Shown one piece after another: positions 25,847-35,038 of a stretch of 37,630 nt of DNA (its first letter is position 1; each line of letters opens with the position of its first letter). Made by a program: the position numbers and the translations under genes. Under the pieces are notes generated by a model. It was given only the letters and a program-made list of their open reading frames with translations. It was not told where the DNA came from and searched no databases. Source of the DNA: an uncultured Bacteroidales bacterium (GTDB lineage Bacteria > Bacteroidota > Bacteroidia > Bacteroidales > Paludibacteraceae); assembly GCA_903911085.1 (NCBI GenBank), contig CAIWCC010000024.1, positions 1-37,630 of the forward strand. Reading direction: 5' to 3'.

Positions 25847-26959
25847 TCATTTCTGCATTTCAACTTTTTTGGTTGCTTCAATATTTTCATTTCTAAAGTC
25901 AACACGATCTACAACTTTTTCAGCTAATTCTTGAAATGCAATTGAGATTATCGTATTTTGTTCATAAGCAATCGGCCTTCCAGCATCACCGCACTCACGT
26001 ATACCTTGAACCAACGGAATTTGAGCCAAAAGAGGTACATTAAGTTCTTCAGCTAAGCGTTTCCCGCCATCTTTTCCAAAAATATAATACTTATTCTCTG
26101 GCAATTCAGCTGGAGTAAACCAAGCCATATTCTCGATTAACCCAAGCACAGGTACATTTACTTTTTCACCAGTAAACATATTCACGCCTTTACGTGCATC
26201 AGCCAAAGCAACATCTTGCGGTGTAGTAACAACAATCACACCAGTAATACCCAAGGTCTGAACCAATGTAAGTTGAATATCTCCAGTTCCAGGCGGTAAG
26301 TCCATTACAAAATAATCAAGTTCTCCCCAATTTCCATCTGTTATAAGTTGTTTTAAAGCATTACTTGCTACAGAGCCACGCCAAACTAATGCTTGATTTG
26401 GATCTACAAAAAAACCAATTGACAACATTTTCACCCCGTACTTTTCGACAGGTATAATCATTTGTTTTCCATCAACTTCTTCTAAAAATGGTTTTGCATC
26501 TTCAACTCCAAACATTTTAGGCAAAGATGGACCATGAATGTCTGCATCCAAAAGACCTACTTTATAGCCAAGTGATGCCAGTGCTATTGCCAAATTTGAT
26601 GCGACAGTTGACTTTCCAACACCGCCTTTGCCCGAAGTAACTGCAATAATATTCTTTACATTAGGTAAAATTGAAGTTATTTGTGGTTTTTGGTTTTCTT
26701 TAAAAACAACATCAATATTTCCTTTAATATCAACTGATTCACCGACATAAGTCAAAATTGCTTGTTCGGCAGCTTTAACTACCGATTTAGCAAAAGGATC
26801 ATTTGGTTTTTCAAAAAACAATGAAAAGGTTACCTTATTTCCTTCCACTTGAATATTATTTTGCAAAATGGAAGACGAAACAATATCATTACCAGTGCCT
26901 GGATAACGAACATGTTTCAAAGCGTCTAATATTTTATCCTTTGTTATTGTTATTGTCAT
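25847..26959 (-). CDS. apbC: Mrp/ApbC-family P-loop ATPase (Fe-S cluster carrier type)
   Basis: Cytosolic MinD/ParA-fold ATPase of the Mrp/NBP35 group, which carries and delivers Fe-S clusters. In 370 residues, an N-terminal MIP18/DUF59-like domain (about 1-90) is followed by the deviant Walker A SGKGGVGKS (109-117), the switch DADIHGPSLPK (about 138) and DLPPGTGD (about 220). The CxxC that binds the bridging cluster in many Mrp proteins is missing: the place after NMAWFT reads PAELPEN. A non-cysteine variant seems normal for Bacteroidota, but direct cluster binding by this site is doubtful. It stands alone, without a TAnnTTTG match upstream. Confidence 0.88.
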   Translation of the reverse strand: MTITITKDKILDALKHVRYPGTGNDIVSSSILQNNIQVEGNKVTFSLFFEKPNDPFAKSVVKAAEQAILTYVGESVDIKGNIDVVFKENQKPQITSILPNVKNIIAVTSGKGGVGKSTVASNLAIALASLGYKVGLLDADIHGPSLPKMFGVEDAKPFLEEVDGKQMIIPVEKYGVKMLSIGFFVDPNQALVWRGSVASNALKQLITDGNWGELDYFVMDLPPGTGDIQLTLVQTLGITGVIVVTTPQDVALADARKGVNMFTGEKVNVPVLGLIENMAWFTPAELPENKYYIFGKDGGKRLAEELNVPLLAQIPLVQGIRECGDAGRPIAYEQNTIISIAFQELAEKVVDRVDFRNENIEATKKVEMQK

Positions 26960-26991
26960 TATATATAATTTTTATCGTTGAGCAAAAAAAA

Positions 26992-27028
26992 CGAGTCATT
27001 GTTATTATTCAATAACAACAATAACTCG
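26992..27028 (-). terminator. Intrinsic terminator of asnB and the glutamate synthase run
   Basis: Long stem (26992-27009 with 27011-27028, two mismatches), closed by CGAGT/ACTCG and followed on the minus strand by eight T. It is about 40 bp past the asnB stop. Confidence 0.85.
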
Positions 27029-27068
27029 AATTAGTTTATTATATAACAGTGAACTTTAAACTATTAAC

Positions 27069-28736
27069 TTATTTATAGCCATCTTCATGTACGCTTTTCA
27101 CCGAACGTCCCGAAGGATCATTTAGGTTTTTGAATGCAGCATCCCATTCTAGTGCAATTGGAGTACTACAAGCCACAGAAGGTACAGACGGTACACATTT
27201 AGAGGCAGCGTCAGATGGAAAGAAATCTGTGAAAATTGTACGATAATAATACTCTTCTTTGTTCATTGGTGGATTAATGGGGTAAGTTTCATTCACTTTA
27301 GCCATTTGTTCATCAGTTACCATTTCAGTTGTCAATGCACGCAAAGAATCTATCCAATTGTAACCAACACCATCAGAAAATTGTTCTTTTTGACGCCATG
27401 CAACACTTTCGGGTAAATAACTTTCAAAAGCTTTGCGAAGAATCCATTTTTCCATTTTATCTTTTCCACACATTTTATCTTTTGGATTTAGACGCATGGC
27501 AACATCCATAAAGTCTTTATCCAAGAATGGAACACGTCCTTCAACCCCCCATGATGCCAACGATTTATTGGCACGTAAGCAGTCATACAAATGTAGTTTA
27601 TCGAGCTTTCTAACAGTCTCTTTGTGAAATTCTTCAGCACTTGGGGCTTTGTGGAAATAAAGATAACCTCCAAATATTTCATCCGCACCTTCGCCAGAAA
27701 GTACCATTTTCACACCCATTGATTTGATAACACGCGACAAAAGATACATTGGCGTACTAGCACGAATGGTTGTAACATCGTACGTTTCAACATGATAAAT
27801 CACATCACGAACAGCGTCTAATCCTTCTTGTACGGTAAAATGTATTTCATGATGAATTGTACCAATGTGATCAGCAACCTTACGAGCAGCAATCAGATCG
27901 GGAGAACCTTCCAAGCCCACAGCAAAAGAATGCAATTGTGGCCACCATGCACCATCTTTATTACCCGATTCGATGCGTTTCAATGCATATTTTTTGGCTA
28001 CAGCAGAGATAATAGAAGAATCTAGTCCACCAGAAAGTAAAACACCGTAAGGCACATCAGTCATTAATTGACGTTCAACGGCAGCTTCCAAGGCATCTCG
28101 TAAAATATCAATGTCAGAAACATTGTCTTTTACTGCATCAAAACTTTCCCAATCGCGACTATACCATTGTGTTGCTTTTCCATCAGGGCTATAGTAATAT
28201 TGACCTGGGAGAAATTCTTCTATTTTTGTACAATACCCTTCCAAAGCTTTAAGCTCGGATCCAACATAATAAGTTCCAGCAGCATCCCAGCCTTGATAAA
28301 GCGGTATAATACCAATATGATCTCTACCAATCATAAAAATATCATTTTCGATATCATATAAAGCAAAAGCGAAGATGCCATTCAAGTCTTCCATAAAGTT
28401 TGGTCCCTTTTCGCGATAAAGTGCCAATATAACTTCACAATCCGACTTAGTCAAAAATTCATATTTTCCTTCAAATTGCTTGCGAATATCTTGATGATTA
28501 TATATTTCACCGTTAACAGCCAATACTAACTTGCCATCTTTACTGAAAAGCGGCTGTTTTCCTGATTCTGGGTCAACAATTGACAAGCGTTCGTGCGCCA
28601 AAATGGCTTTATCATCGGAGAATATTCCTGACCAGTCTGGCCCACGATGCCGCACACGTTTTGACATTTTCAATACTTGCGGCCGTAAAATCTGAGCGGG
28701 TTGTTTGAGATCAAATGCACATACTATTCCACACAT
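27069..28736 (-). CDS. asnB: Asparagine synthase (glutamine-hydrolysing)
   Basis: Makes asparagine from aspartate, glutamine and ATP. The 555 residues match E. coli AsnB length. Cys2, exposed after Met removal, is the glutaminase nucleophile (MCGIVCAF). The class II amidotransferase pocket has RHRGPDWSG (28-36) and NGEIYNH (75-81). The synthetase domain has the pyrophosphate loop SGGLDSS (235-241) and SGEGADEIFGGYLYFH near 350. It is the last gene of the nitrogen-assimilation run, after gltD with a 126-bp repeat-rich spacer and before a terminator. Confidence 0.96.
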   Translation of the reverse strand: MCGIVCAFDLKQPAQILRPQVLKMSKRVRHRGPDWSGIFSDDKAILAHERLSIVDPESGKQPLFSKDGKLVLAVNGEIYNHQDIRKQFEGKYEFLTKSDCEVILALYREKGPNFMEDLNGIFAFALYDIENDIFMIGRDHIGIIPLYQGWDAAGTYYVGSELKALEGYCTKIEEFLPGQYYYSPDGKATQWYSRDWESFDAVKDNVSDIDILRDALEAAVERQLMTDVPYGVLLSGGLDSSIISAVAKKYALKRIESGNKDGAWWPQLHSFAVGLEGSPDLIAARKVADHIGTIHHEIHFTVQEGLDAVRDVIYHVETYDVTTIRASTPMYLLSRVIKSMGVKMVLSGEGADEIFGGYLYFHKAPSAEEFHKETVRKLDKLHLYDCLRANKSLASWGVEGRVPFLDKDFMDVAMRLNPKDKMCGKDKMEKWILRKAFESYLPESVAWRQKEQFSDGVGYNWIDSLRALTTEMVTDEQMAKVNETYPINPPMNKEEYYYRTIFTDFFPSDAASKCVPSVPSVACSTPIALEWDAAFKNLNDPSGRSVKSVHEDGYK

Positions 28737-28771
28737 GTTATTTTAGTTTTAAGAGTTTTAGTTTTTTAGGA

Positions 28772-28862
28772 GTTTGAAAGGTTTGAGGAGTTTGAAGAGT
28801 TTGAAGGTGAATAATCGAAACATCAAACTCTCAAACATCAAACTTTTCAAACATCAAACTTT
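28772..28862. repeat. Simple repeats filling the gltD-asnB spacer
   Basis: Four 9-bp units (GTTTGAAAG, GTTTGAGGA, GTTTGAAGA, GTTTGAAGG; 28772-28807) face a 16-bp unit TCAAACATCAAACTTT present twice (28831-28846, 28847-28862) that ends at the gltD stop codon. The two halves are roughly complementary (GTTTGA against TCAAAC) and could fold into an imperfect hairpin in the gltD-asnB transcript. Confidence 0.85.
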
Positions 28863-30281
28863 TTAATCGATTAATGTTTTATGAATATTTTCAGCCACTT
28901 TACGTCCAGATGCAATTGCTCGTACTACCAAACTTGCTCCCATAGCAGCATCACCAGTTGCAAATACTTTGGCTATATTGCTTTTATTATCTTTATCGAT
29001 AGCAACATTTCCACGAGCATCAAAATTAATACCTAATTCAGTAAGTAAACCTTCGTGAACAGGATGTACAAATCCCAAAGCCAAGAATACCAAATCCGCT
29101 TTAATTTTTTCTGTTTTTCCAGTTGGTTTCATGTTGAAACGACCACTTTCGTCTTTTGTCCATTCCACTTCCTCTACGAGCACTTCTGTCAATTTACCCT
29201 TTTCTCCAATAAATTGATTGGTATTTAAACTCCATTTACGTTCACAACCTTCTTCGTGCGAAGTTGAGGTTTTAAGAATTGTAGGATAATATGGCCAAGG
29301 TGTTTCTGGATTTTTGCCGATAGGTGGTTTTGGAAGAATCTCAATTTGAGTAACTTTTACAGCTCCTTGACGAATAGAAGTTCCTACACAATCGGAACCT
29401 GTATCTCCACCACCAATAACCAAAACATGTTTGCCTTTTGCTGAAATCAAATCTTTTTCAGCAACAGGTTCATTCATTACCAATTGATTTTGTTGGCTTA
29501 GGAATTCCATAGCGAAATAAATACCTTTCAAATCACGACCTTCTGGTTTTATATCACGCGGATGTCCAGCACCAACGGCAATACATACAGCATCGAAATT
29601 TTTCATAATTTCTTTTCCTGTAATATCTTTTCCAACTTCGGTATTTGGTTTAAATATAATACCTTCCTCTTTCAATTGATCCAGACGACGGTCGATTACA
29701 TTTTTATTCAACTTGAAATTTGGAATACCATAACGCATCAATCCACCAAGACTATTGTCTTTTTCGAAAATAGTTACATTATGACCCTTGCGGTTTAATT
29801 GTTGTGCAGCTGCCATTCCAGCAGGTCCTGAACCAATTACAGCAATTTTCTTATTAGTACGCGTTTTTGGAGGTTGCGCTTTAATCATTCCTTCAATAAA
29901 CGCAATTTCAGTAACAGCAGTTTCGTTTTCACGAATTGTCACTGGAGAGTCATGTAATGATAACACACATGATTTTTCGCAAGGAGCTGGACAAATACGA
30001 CCTGTAAAATCAGGAAAATTATTTGTTTCATGCAAATTTTCGATAGCTTCCTTCCATTGACCTTTGTATATAAGATCCTGCCATTCAGGCATTTTATTGC
30101 CAAGCGGACAACCCCAATGGCAAAATGGAATACCGCAATCCATACAACGTGAGGCTTGCAATCGTCTGTCTTCGCGGTTTAATGTTTGTTCTACTTCCCC
30201 AAAATCGTAAATACGCTCTATTACAGGTCTGTAGCCCGCTTCTTTGCGGGGTATATTTATAAATGCTTTAGGATTTCCCAT
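28863..30281 (-). CDS. gltD: Glutamate synthase small subunit (NADPH)
   Basis: Beta subunit of bacterial GOGAT: it takes electrons from NADPH through FAD and [4Fe-4S] clusters to the large subunit. In 472 residues, the N-terminal cysteine motifs are at 46, 49, 54 and 58 (CMDCGIPFCHWGC) and 97, 101 and 105. The FAD fold starts AVIGSGPAGMAAA (147-159), and the NADPH fold has VIGGGDTGSDCVG near 290. It follows gltB by 71 bp, across a 36-bp perfect palindrome. Confidence 0.96.
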   Translation of the reverse strand: MGNPKAFINIPRKEAGYRPVIERIYDFGEVEQTLNREDRRLQASRCMDCGIPFCHWGCPLGNKMPEWQDLIYKGQWKEAIENLHETNNFPDFTGRICPAPCEKSCVLSLHDSPVTIRENETAVTEIAFIEGMIKAQPPKTRTNKKIAVIGSGPAGMAAAQQLNRKGHNVTIFEKDNSLGGLMRYGIPNFKLNKNVIDRRLDQLKEEGIIFKPNTEVGKDITGKEIMKNFDAVCIAVGAGHPRDIKPEGRDLKGIYFAMEFLSQQNQLVMNEPVAEKDLISAKGKHVLVIGGGDTGSDCVGTSIRQGAVKVTQIEILPKPPIGKNPETPWPYYPTILKTSTSHEEGCERKWSLNTNQFIGEKGKLTEVLVEEVEWTKDESGRFNMKPTGKTEKIKADLVFLALGFVHPVHEGLLTELGINFDARGNVAIDKDNKSNIAKVFATGDAAMGASLVVRAIASGRKVAENIHKTLID

Positions 30282-30306
30282 GATTTGTTTTATTGCTATA
30301 TTTAGT

Positions 30307-30342
30307 CAACTTTTTCAAAGTCCTAGGACTTTGAAAAAGTTG
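30307..30342. repeat. Perfect 36-bp palindrome between gltB and gltD
   Basis: Both 18-bp halves are exact reverse complements with no loop, centred on CCTAGG; the left half is CAACTTTTTCAAAGTCCT. It has no T tract suited to termination of gltB. It may act as an RNA processing or attenuation hairpin within the gltBD transcript, or be a short dispersed palindromic repeat. Confidence 0.95.
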
Positions 30343-30352
30343 TAGTAGTTAA

Positions 30353-33300
30353 TTAATAATCCCGCTCTACTTGCGCAATTTTTTTATTGATAGCTTCCAT
30401 TTTTTCTTCTTGCAATACTTTTTTGTATTCAATAGGAACAATTTTTTTGAATTTATCAACATATTCACTCCAATTGTCAAGAATATGTTTAGCACGAGCA
30501 CTTCCAGTATATTTGTAGTGATTAGAAATTAATCCTTGCACCTCTTTACTGTCCATACTATCCTCAATAAGCGAAAGTTCCACCATTTCCATATTACAGA
30601 AAAAGTCAAAATCACCTTTTTCGTCAAGCACATAAGCTACACCACCGCTCATTCCAGCAGCAAAATTTCGTCCTGTTTGTCCAAGAACAACGGTACGTCC
30701 ACCAGTCATATACTCACAACAGTGATCGCCGGCACCTTCTACAACAGCAATTGCCCCTGAGTTACGAACACAGAAACGTTCACCAACTACACCATTGACA
30801 TATAATTCACCTGATGTAGCACCATATAATAAGGTATTACCAGCAATGATATTGTTTTCAGGTTTGAAAGTACTATCTTTTGGAGCAATTACAATAATTT
30901 TACCACCCGAAAGTCCTTTTCCTACATAGTCATTGGCTTCACCTGTAAGTTGGAAGAAAATTCCTTTACTTAAGAACGCACCAAAACTTTGTCCAGCAGA
31001 TCCATTAAAGTAAGCTTTAATGGTATCAGTTGGCAATCCAACTTGTCCATAACGTTTTGCAATTTCGCCAGAAAGCATTGCACCTACGGCACGGTCAGTA
31101 TTCTTAATTTTACTTTTTATCTCAACTGGCATACACAAATCAAGAGCTGGAAGCGATTTTTTTATCAAATCACGATCCAATACATTATCTAATTTGTGAT
31201 CTTGATTTTTATCATGACGAAGAGACAATTCAGAATTATTTTTTGGTACAAATAAAAGTCTTGAAAGATCAATTTTTTGACTTTTAGCATTTCCAATATT
31301 GTTTTTACGTTCAAGCAGTTCTGCGTGACCAATAATCTCATTTAAACTCTTATATCCTAGTTGAGCTAAGTGCTCACGAACATCTTGTGCCAAAAACTGA
31401 AAGAAATTAACCAAATACTCATGTTTTCCAGTAAAATGTTTACGTAGAATTTCATCTTGAGTGGCAACTCCAACAGGACATGTATTTAAGTGGCATTTAC
31501 GCATCATAACACAACCTAAAATAAGCAATGCACTTGTTGCAAAACCATATTCTTCGGCTCCTAATAACGCAGAAATAATTATGTCGCGTCCAGTTTTTAA
31601 TTGTCCATCAGTTTGTAAACGAACTTGACCACGCAAGTTGTTCATTACCAATGTTTGTTGAGTTTCAGCTAAACCAATTTCAACAGGAAGACCAGCATGT
31701 TTTATTGAACTAGATGGACTTGCACCAGTTCCACCTTCAGCACCACTTATTAAAATTAAATCGGCTTTAGCTTTTGCAACACCAGCAGCAATTGTTCCAA
31801 CACCAGTTTCCGACACTAGTTTTACACTGATTATGGCTGTTGGATTGATATTTTTCAAATCGAAAATTAGTTGAGCCAAATCTTCAATAGAATAAATATC
31901 GTGATGTGGTGGAGGTGAAATCAAAGAAATACCAGGAATAGAGTGACGGGTTTTTGCAATGATTTTATCAACTTTATGACCTGGCAATTGTCCACCTTCA
32001 CCTGGTTTTGCACCTTGAGCCATTTTGATTTGTATCTCGTCGGCATTTACTAAGTATTCTGAAGTTACACCAAAACGACCAGATGCTACTTGTTTAATGG
32101 CACTGCGAGTGCTAAGTCCATCTTCACGTTTTTTGTAACGTTCTGGATCCTCACCACCTTCACCGGTATTGCTTCGCCCACCAATAATGTTCATGGCAAT
32201 AGCCATAGCTTCGTGTGCTTCGCGGCTAATTGAACCATAAGACATTGCACCGGTAACGAAACGTTTCATAATGCTTTCAATTGGTTCAACTTCACTTATA
32301 TCAATAGGATTACGTTTGTAATCCATTAAGTCACGGATAAAAATTGGTGCATCTTTTTCGTCAACAGCTTTTGTGTATTCTTTAAATTTGCTGTAATCAT
32401 TCGTTTTAGTAGCAATTTGTAAGCGTGCAATAGTTTCTGGATTCCATGCATGTTTTTCGCCATCATTGCGATAAGCATATTGTCCAAAATTTTCTAATTG
32501 AGCAGGATTGCTTCCTTCGGCAGCGAAAAATGCTTCGTTGTGAGGTTTCAAAACTTCATTTGCAACATCTTCAATGTCAATACCTTCAATAGCAGAAGAA
32601 ATTCCTTTGAAATATTTGGCAAGAAATGTTGAAGACAAACCAACAGCTTCGAAAATGTGCGCTCCGCGATAGCTTCTCAAAGTGGAATTACCCATTTTTG
32701 ACAACACTTTCATCAGTCCCTTATTTACGGCCTTAATGTAGTGTTTCTTAGCAGAATCCATATCCATCTGAACATCACCAGATTTGATTCTATCATTGAT
32801 AATTGCAAAAACCATATAAGGATTAATTGCATTAGCTCCAAAACCAAATAATAAGGCAAAATGCATCACTTCGCGAGGTTCGGCCGATTCAACAACTATG
32901 TCAATCTGCATTCTTTTTCTTTTTTGAACCAAGTAAAGATGAACAGCCGAAACGGCCAATAATGATGGAATTGGTGCATGAGTTGCATCAACACCACGGT
33001 CACTCAATACAATATAGTTTTTTCCATCGTCAACTGCTTTTTCTACAGAAAGGCAAAGAGTTTGAATGGCTTTTTCAAGACCTTTTGCTCCTGATTTTGG
33101 ATCAAAAAGTATTGGTAATGAGATTGTTGAAAATCCTTTATATTGTAAGTTACTCAAAATATCGAATTGAGCATTGGTAATTACTGGACTTTTCAGTTTT
33201 ACCATTTTACAAATTTCTGGAGCAGCTTGTAATAAATTTTGATGTACAGAACCTATATAGCCTGTAAGCGACATTACCAATTCTTCACGAATTGGGTCAA

Positions 33301-34891
33301 TAGGCGGGTTTGTAACTTGTGCAAATTGTTGACGGAAATAATTGAACAAACGTTGAGGTTTTTCTGAAAAAACAGATAAAGCCACATCGTTACCCATTGA
33401 TGAAGTAGGTTCATAACCATCATTAGCCATTGGGAGTATCAATCTTTCGATATCCTCTTTAGAATAAGCATAAGCATGAAGTAAAGTATCGAAGTTTTGC
33501 AAATCGTTTTTTACCGTACGACCAGATGAAATATTGTCAATACTAACACAATTTCTATCCAACCATTCGCGATAAGGGAAAGCTTTTGCTAAACCTTCTT
33601 TTAACTCATTGTCATAATAAATTTGTCCTTGTTCAGTATCAACCATAAGCATTTTGCCTGGTTTTAATCTACCTTTTGCCTTAACGTTAGCAGGTTCAAA
33701 CTCGACAGTACCAGTTTCGGACGCAATAACCATAATATCGTCATGTGTCACCAAGAAGCGAGCAGGTCGAAGTCCATTTCTGTCCAACATACCACCAGCA
33801 TATCTACCATCACTAAATAAAATACAAGCAGGACCATCCCATGGTTCCATAAATGTACTGTGATATTCGTAGAAAGCTCTTAAATTATCTGATATCGGAT
33901 TTTTCTTGTTCCAGCTTTCTGGCACCAACATGGCCATAGCGTGTGGTAAACTTTTACCCGACATTACCATAAACTCAAGTACATTATCCAATGATGCACT
34001 ATCGCTCATACCAGGTTGAACAATTGGATACAAATCATTCAAATTTCCTAATTGTTCTGATTTTAAAACACTTTCGCGCGACTCCATCCATTGTCTGTTA
34101 CCACGAATAGTGTTTATTTCGCCATTATGACCCATCATCCTGAATGGTTGAGCCAAATCCCAAGTTGGGAAAGTATTGGTACTAAAACGTGAATGAACTA
34201 AGGCAATTCCACTAGTGAAGTTGGCGTTTGATAAATCGGGGAAGTATTCTCGCAATTGCAATGAAGTAAGCATTCCTTTGTAAATCATCTGCTTAGTAGA
34301 CAAACTTACAATATAGAAACTACGTTCTTTAGCAATACTTGATTTAGAAATTGAATTTTCAATTTTCTTTCTAACAATATACAATTTTCTTTCTAACTCT
34401 TCTTGAGAACTTGATCCAGTAACGAAAATCTGTTTTGTTTGAGGTTCGTTTGACAATGAGATTTCTCCAAGAATGTTACTATTAACTGGCACATCGCGTA
34501 CAGCAAGTAGCGTAAGTCCCTCTTTCTCAATATTTTCTCTTATTACATCAATGCAAAGATCTGCTTTTTTACTGTCTTTAGGAAGAAAAACAAGACCAGT
34601 TCCATATTTTCCTTTTGCAGGTACGGCAATGCCTTGTAGTAAAATAAACTCGTGAGGTATTTGAACTAAAATTCCAGCACCATCACCTGTTTTATTATCG
34701 GCACTTTCGGCTCCACGGTGTACCATGTTTTCAAGAACTTGGAGTCCATTTTCAACAATTTCATGCGATTTTTCGCCGTGTAGATTTAATACCAATCCAA
34801 CACCACATGCATCATGTTCGTTTTGAGGTGAATAGAGCGAATGCTGCTCATACTCGTCAAGGTGTTGTGAATTTGAAAATTTTGTAGTCAT
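30353..34891 (-). CDS. gltB: Glutamate synthase large subunit
   Basis: Alpha subunit of GOGAT: glutamine plus 2-oxoglutarate gives two glutamates. In 1512 residues, a short propeptide of 28 residues precedes the Ntn nucleophile C29 in HDACGVGLV. The class II amidotransferase domain extends to about 430 and is followed by the central domain. The FMN/synthase domain has GEGGEDPERY and GQLPGHKV. The [3Fe-4S] cysteines are in CVMMRKCHLNTCPVG (about 1126-1140), and the C-terminal beta-helix (about 1240-1490) has repeated glycine-rich turns. The start lies 148 bp after glnN; a terminator for glnN intervenes, so it probably has its own promoter, though I found no TAnnTTTG match. Confidence 0.97.
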   Translation of the reverse strand: MTTKFSNSQHLDEYEQHSLYSPQNEHDACGVGLVLNLHGEKSHEIVENGLQVLENMVHRGAESADNKTGDGAGILVQIPHEFILLQGIAVPAKGKYGTGLVFLPKDSKKADLCIDVIRENIEKEGLTLLAVRDVPVNSNILGEISLSNEPQTKQIFVTGSSSQEELERKLYIVRKKIENSISKSSIAKERSFYIVSLSTKQMIYKGMLTSLQLREYFPDLSNANFTSGIALVHSRFSTNTFPTWDLAQPFRMMGHNGEINTIRGNRQWMESRESVLKSEQLGNLNDLYPIVQPGMSDSASLDNVLEFMVMSGKSLPHAMAMLVPESWNKKNPISDNLRAFYEYHSTFMEPWDGPACILFSDGRYAGGMLDRNGLRPARFLVTHDDIMVIASETGTVEFEPANVKAKGRLKPGKMLMVDTEQGQIYYDNELKEGLAKAFPYREWLDRNCVSIDNISSGRTVKNDLQNFDTLLHAYAYSKEDIERLILPMANDGYEPTSSMGNDVALSVFSEKPQRLFNYFRQQFAQVTNPPIDPIREELVMSLTGYIGSVHQNLLQAAPEICKMVKLKSPVITNAQFDILSNLQYKGFSTISLPILFDPKSGAKGLEKAIQTLCLSVEKAVDDGKNYIVLSDRGVDATHAPIPSLLAVSAVHLYLVQKRKRMQIDIVVESAEPREVMHFALLFGFGANAINPYMVFAIINDRIKSGDVQMDMDSAKKHYIKAVNKGLMKVLSKMGNSTLRSYRGAHIFEAVGLSSTFLAKYFKGISSAIEGIDIEDVANEVLKPHNEAFFAAEGSNPAQLENFGQYAYRNDGEKHAWNPETIARLQIATKTNDYSKFKEYTKAVDEKDAPIFIRDLMDYKRNPIDISEVEPIESIMKRFVTGAMSYGSISREAHEAMAIAMNIIGGRSNTGEGGEDPERYKKREDGLSTRSAIKQVASGRFGVTSEYLVNADEIQIKMAQGAKPGEGGQLPGHKVDKIIAKTRHSIPGISLISPPPHHDIYSIEDLAQLIFDLKNINPTAIISVKLVSETGVGTIAAGVAKAKADLILISGAEGGTGASPSSSIKHAGLPVEIGLAETQQTLVMNNLRGQVRLQTDGQLKTGRDIIISALLGAEEYGFATSALLILGCVMMRKCHLNTCPVGVATQDEILRKHFTGKHEYLVNFFQFLAQDVREHLAQLGYKSLNEIIGHAELLERKNNIGNAKSQKIDLSRLLFVPKNNSELSLRHDKNQDHKLDNVLDRDLIKKSLPALDLCMPVEIKSKIKNTDRAVGAMLSGEIAKRYGQVGLPTDTIKAYFNGSAGQSFGAFLSKGIFFQLTGEANDYVGKGLSGGKIIVIAPKDSTFKPENNIIAGNTLLYGATSGELYVNGVVGERFCVRNSGAIAVVEGAGDHCCEYMTGGRTVVLGQTGRNFAAGMSGGVAYVLDEKGDFDFFCNMEMVELSLIEDSMDSKEVQGLISNHYKYTGSARAKHILDNWSEYVDKFKKIVPIEYKKVLQEEKMEAINKKIAQVERDY

Positions 34892-34973
34892 AGCTTTTCA
34901 ATAATTATACGCTTAAAAACTTTTGCTTTTTGCTAATGTGCAGTATTAATTTGTTTTATTGTTTTTGTGCAAA

Positions 34974-35006
34974 ATAGTGGAAAACCCATTTTGGGCTTCC
35001 CACTAT
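34974..35006 (-). terminator. Probable intrinsic terminator of glnN
   Basis: The arms 34974-34988 and 34992-35006 pair with two mismatches around a TTT loop. A short T run follows on the minus strand. It lies 33 bp past the glnN stop. Confidence 0.65.
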
Positions 35007-35038
35007 ATATTTAGATAATAAAAATAGACAATCAATAT

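Noticed and set aside
25721-25927. Short plus-strand frame overlapping the ApbC 3' end
   Set aside because: It lies in very AT-rich sequence, has Lys/Asn/Phe-biased composition and overlaps a firm gene on the other strand.
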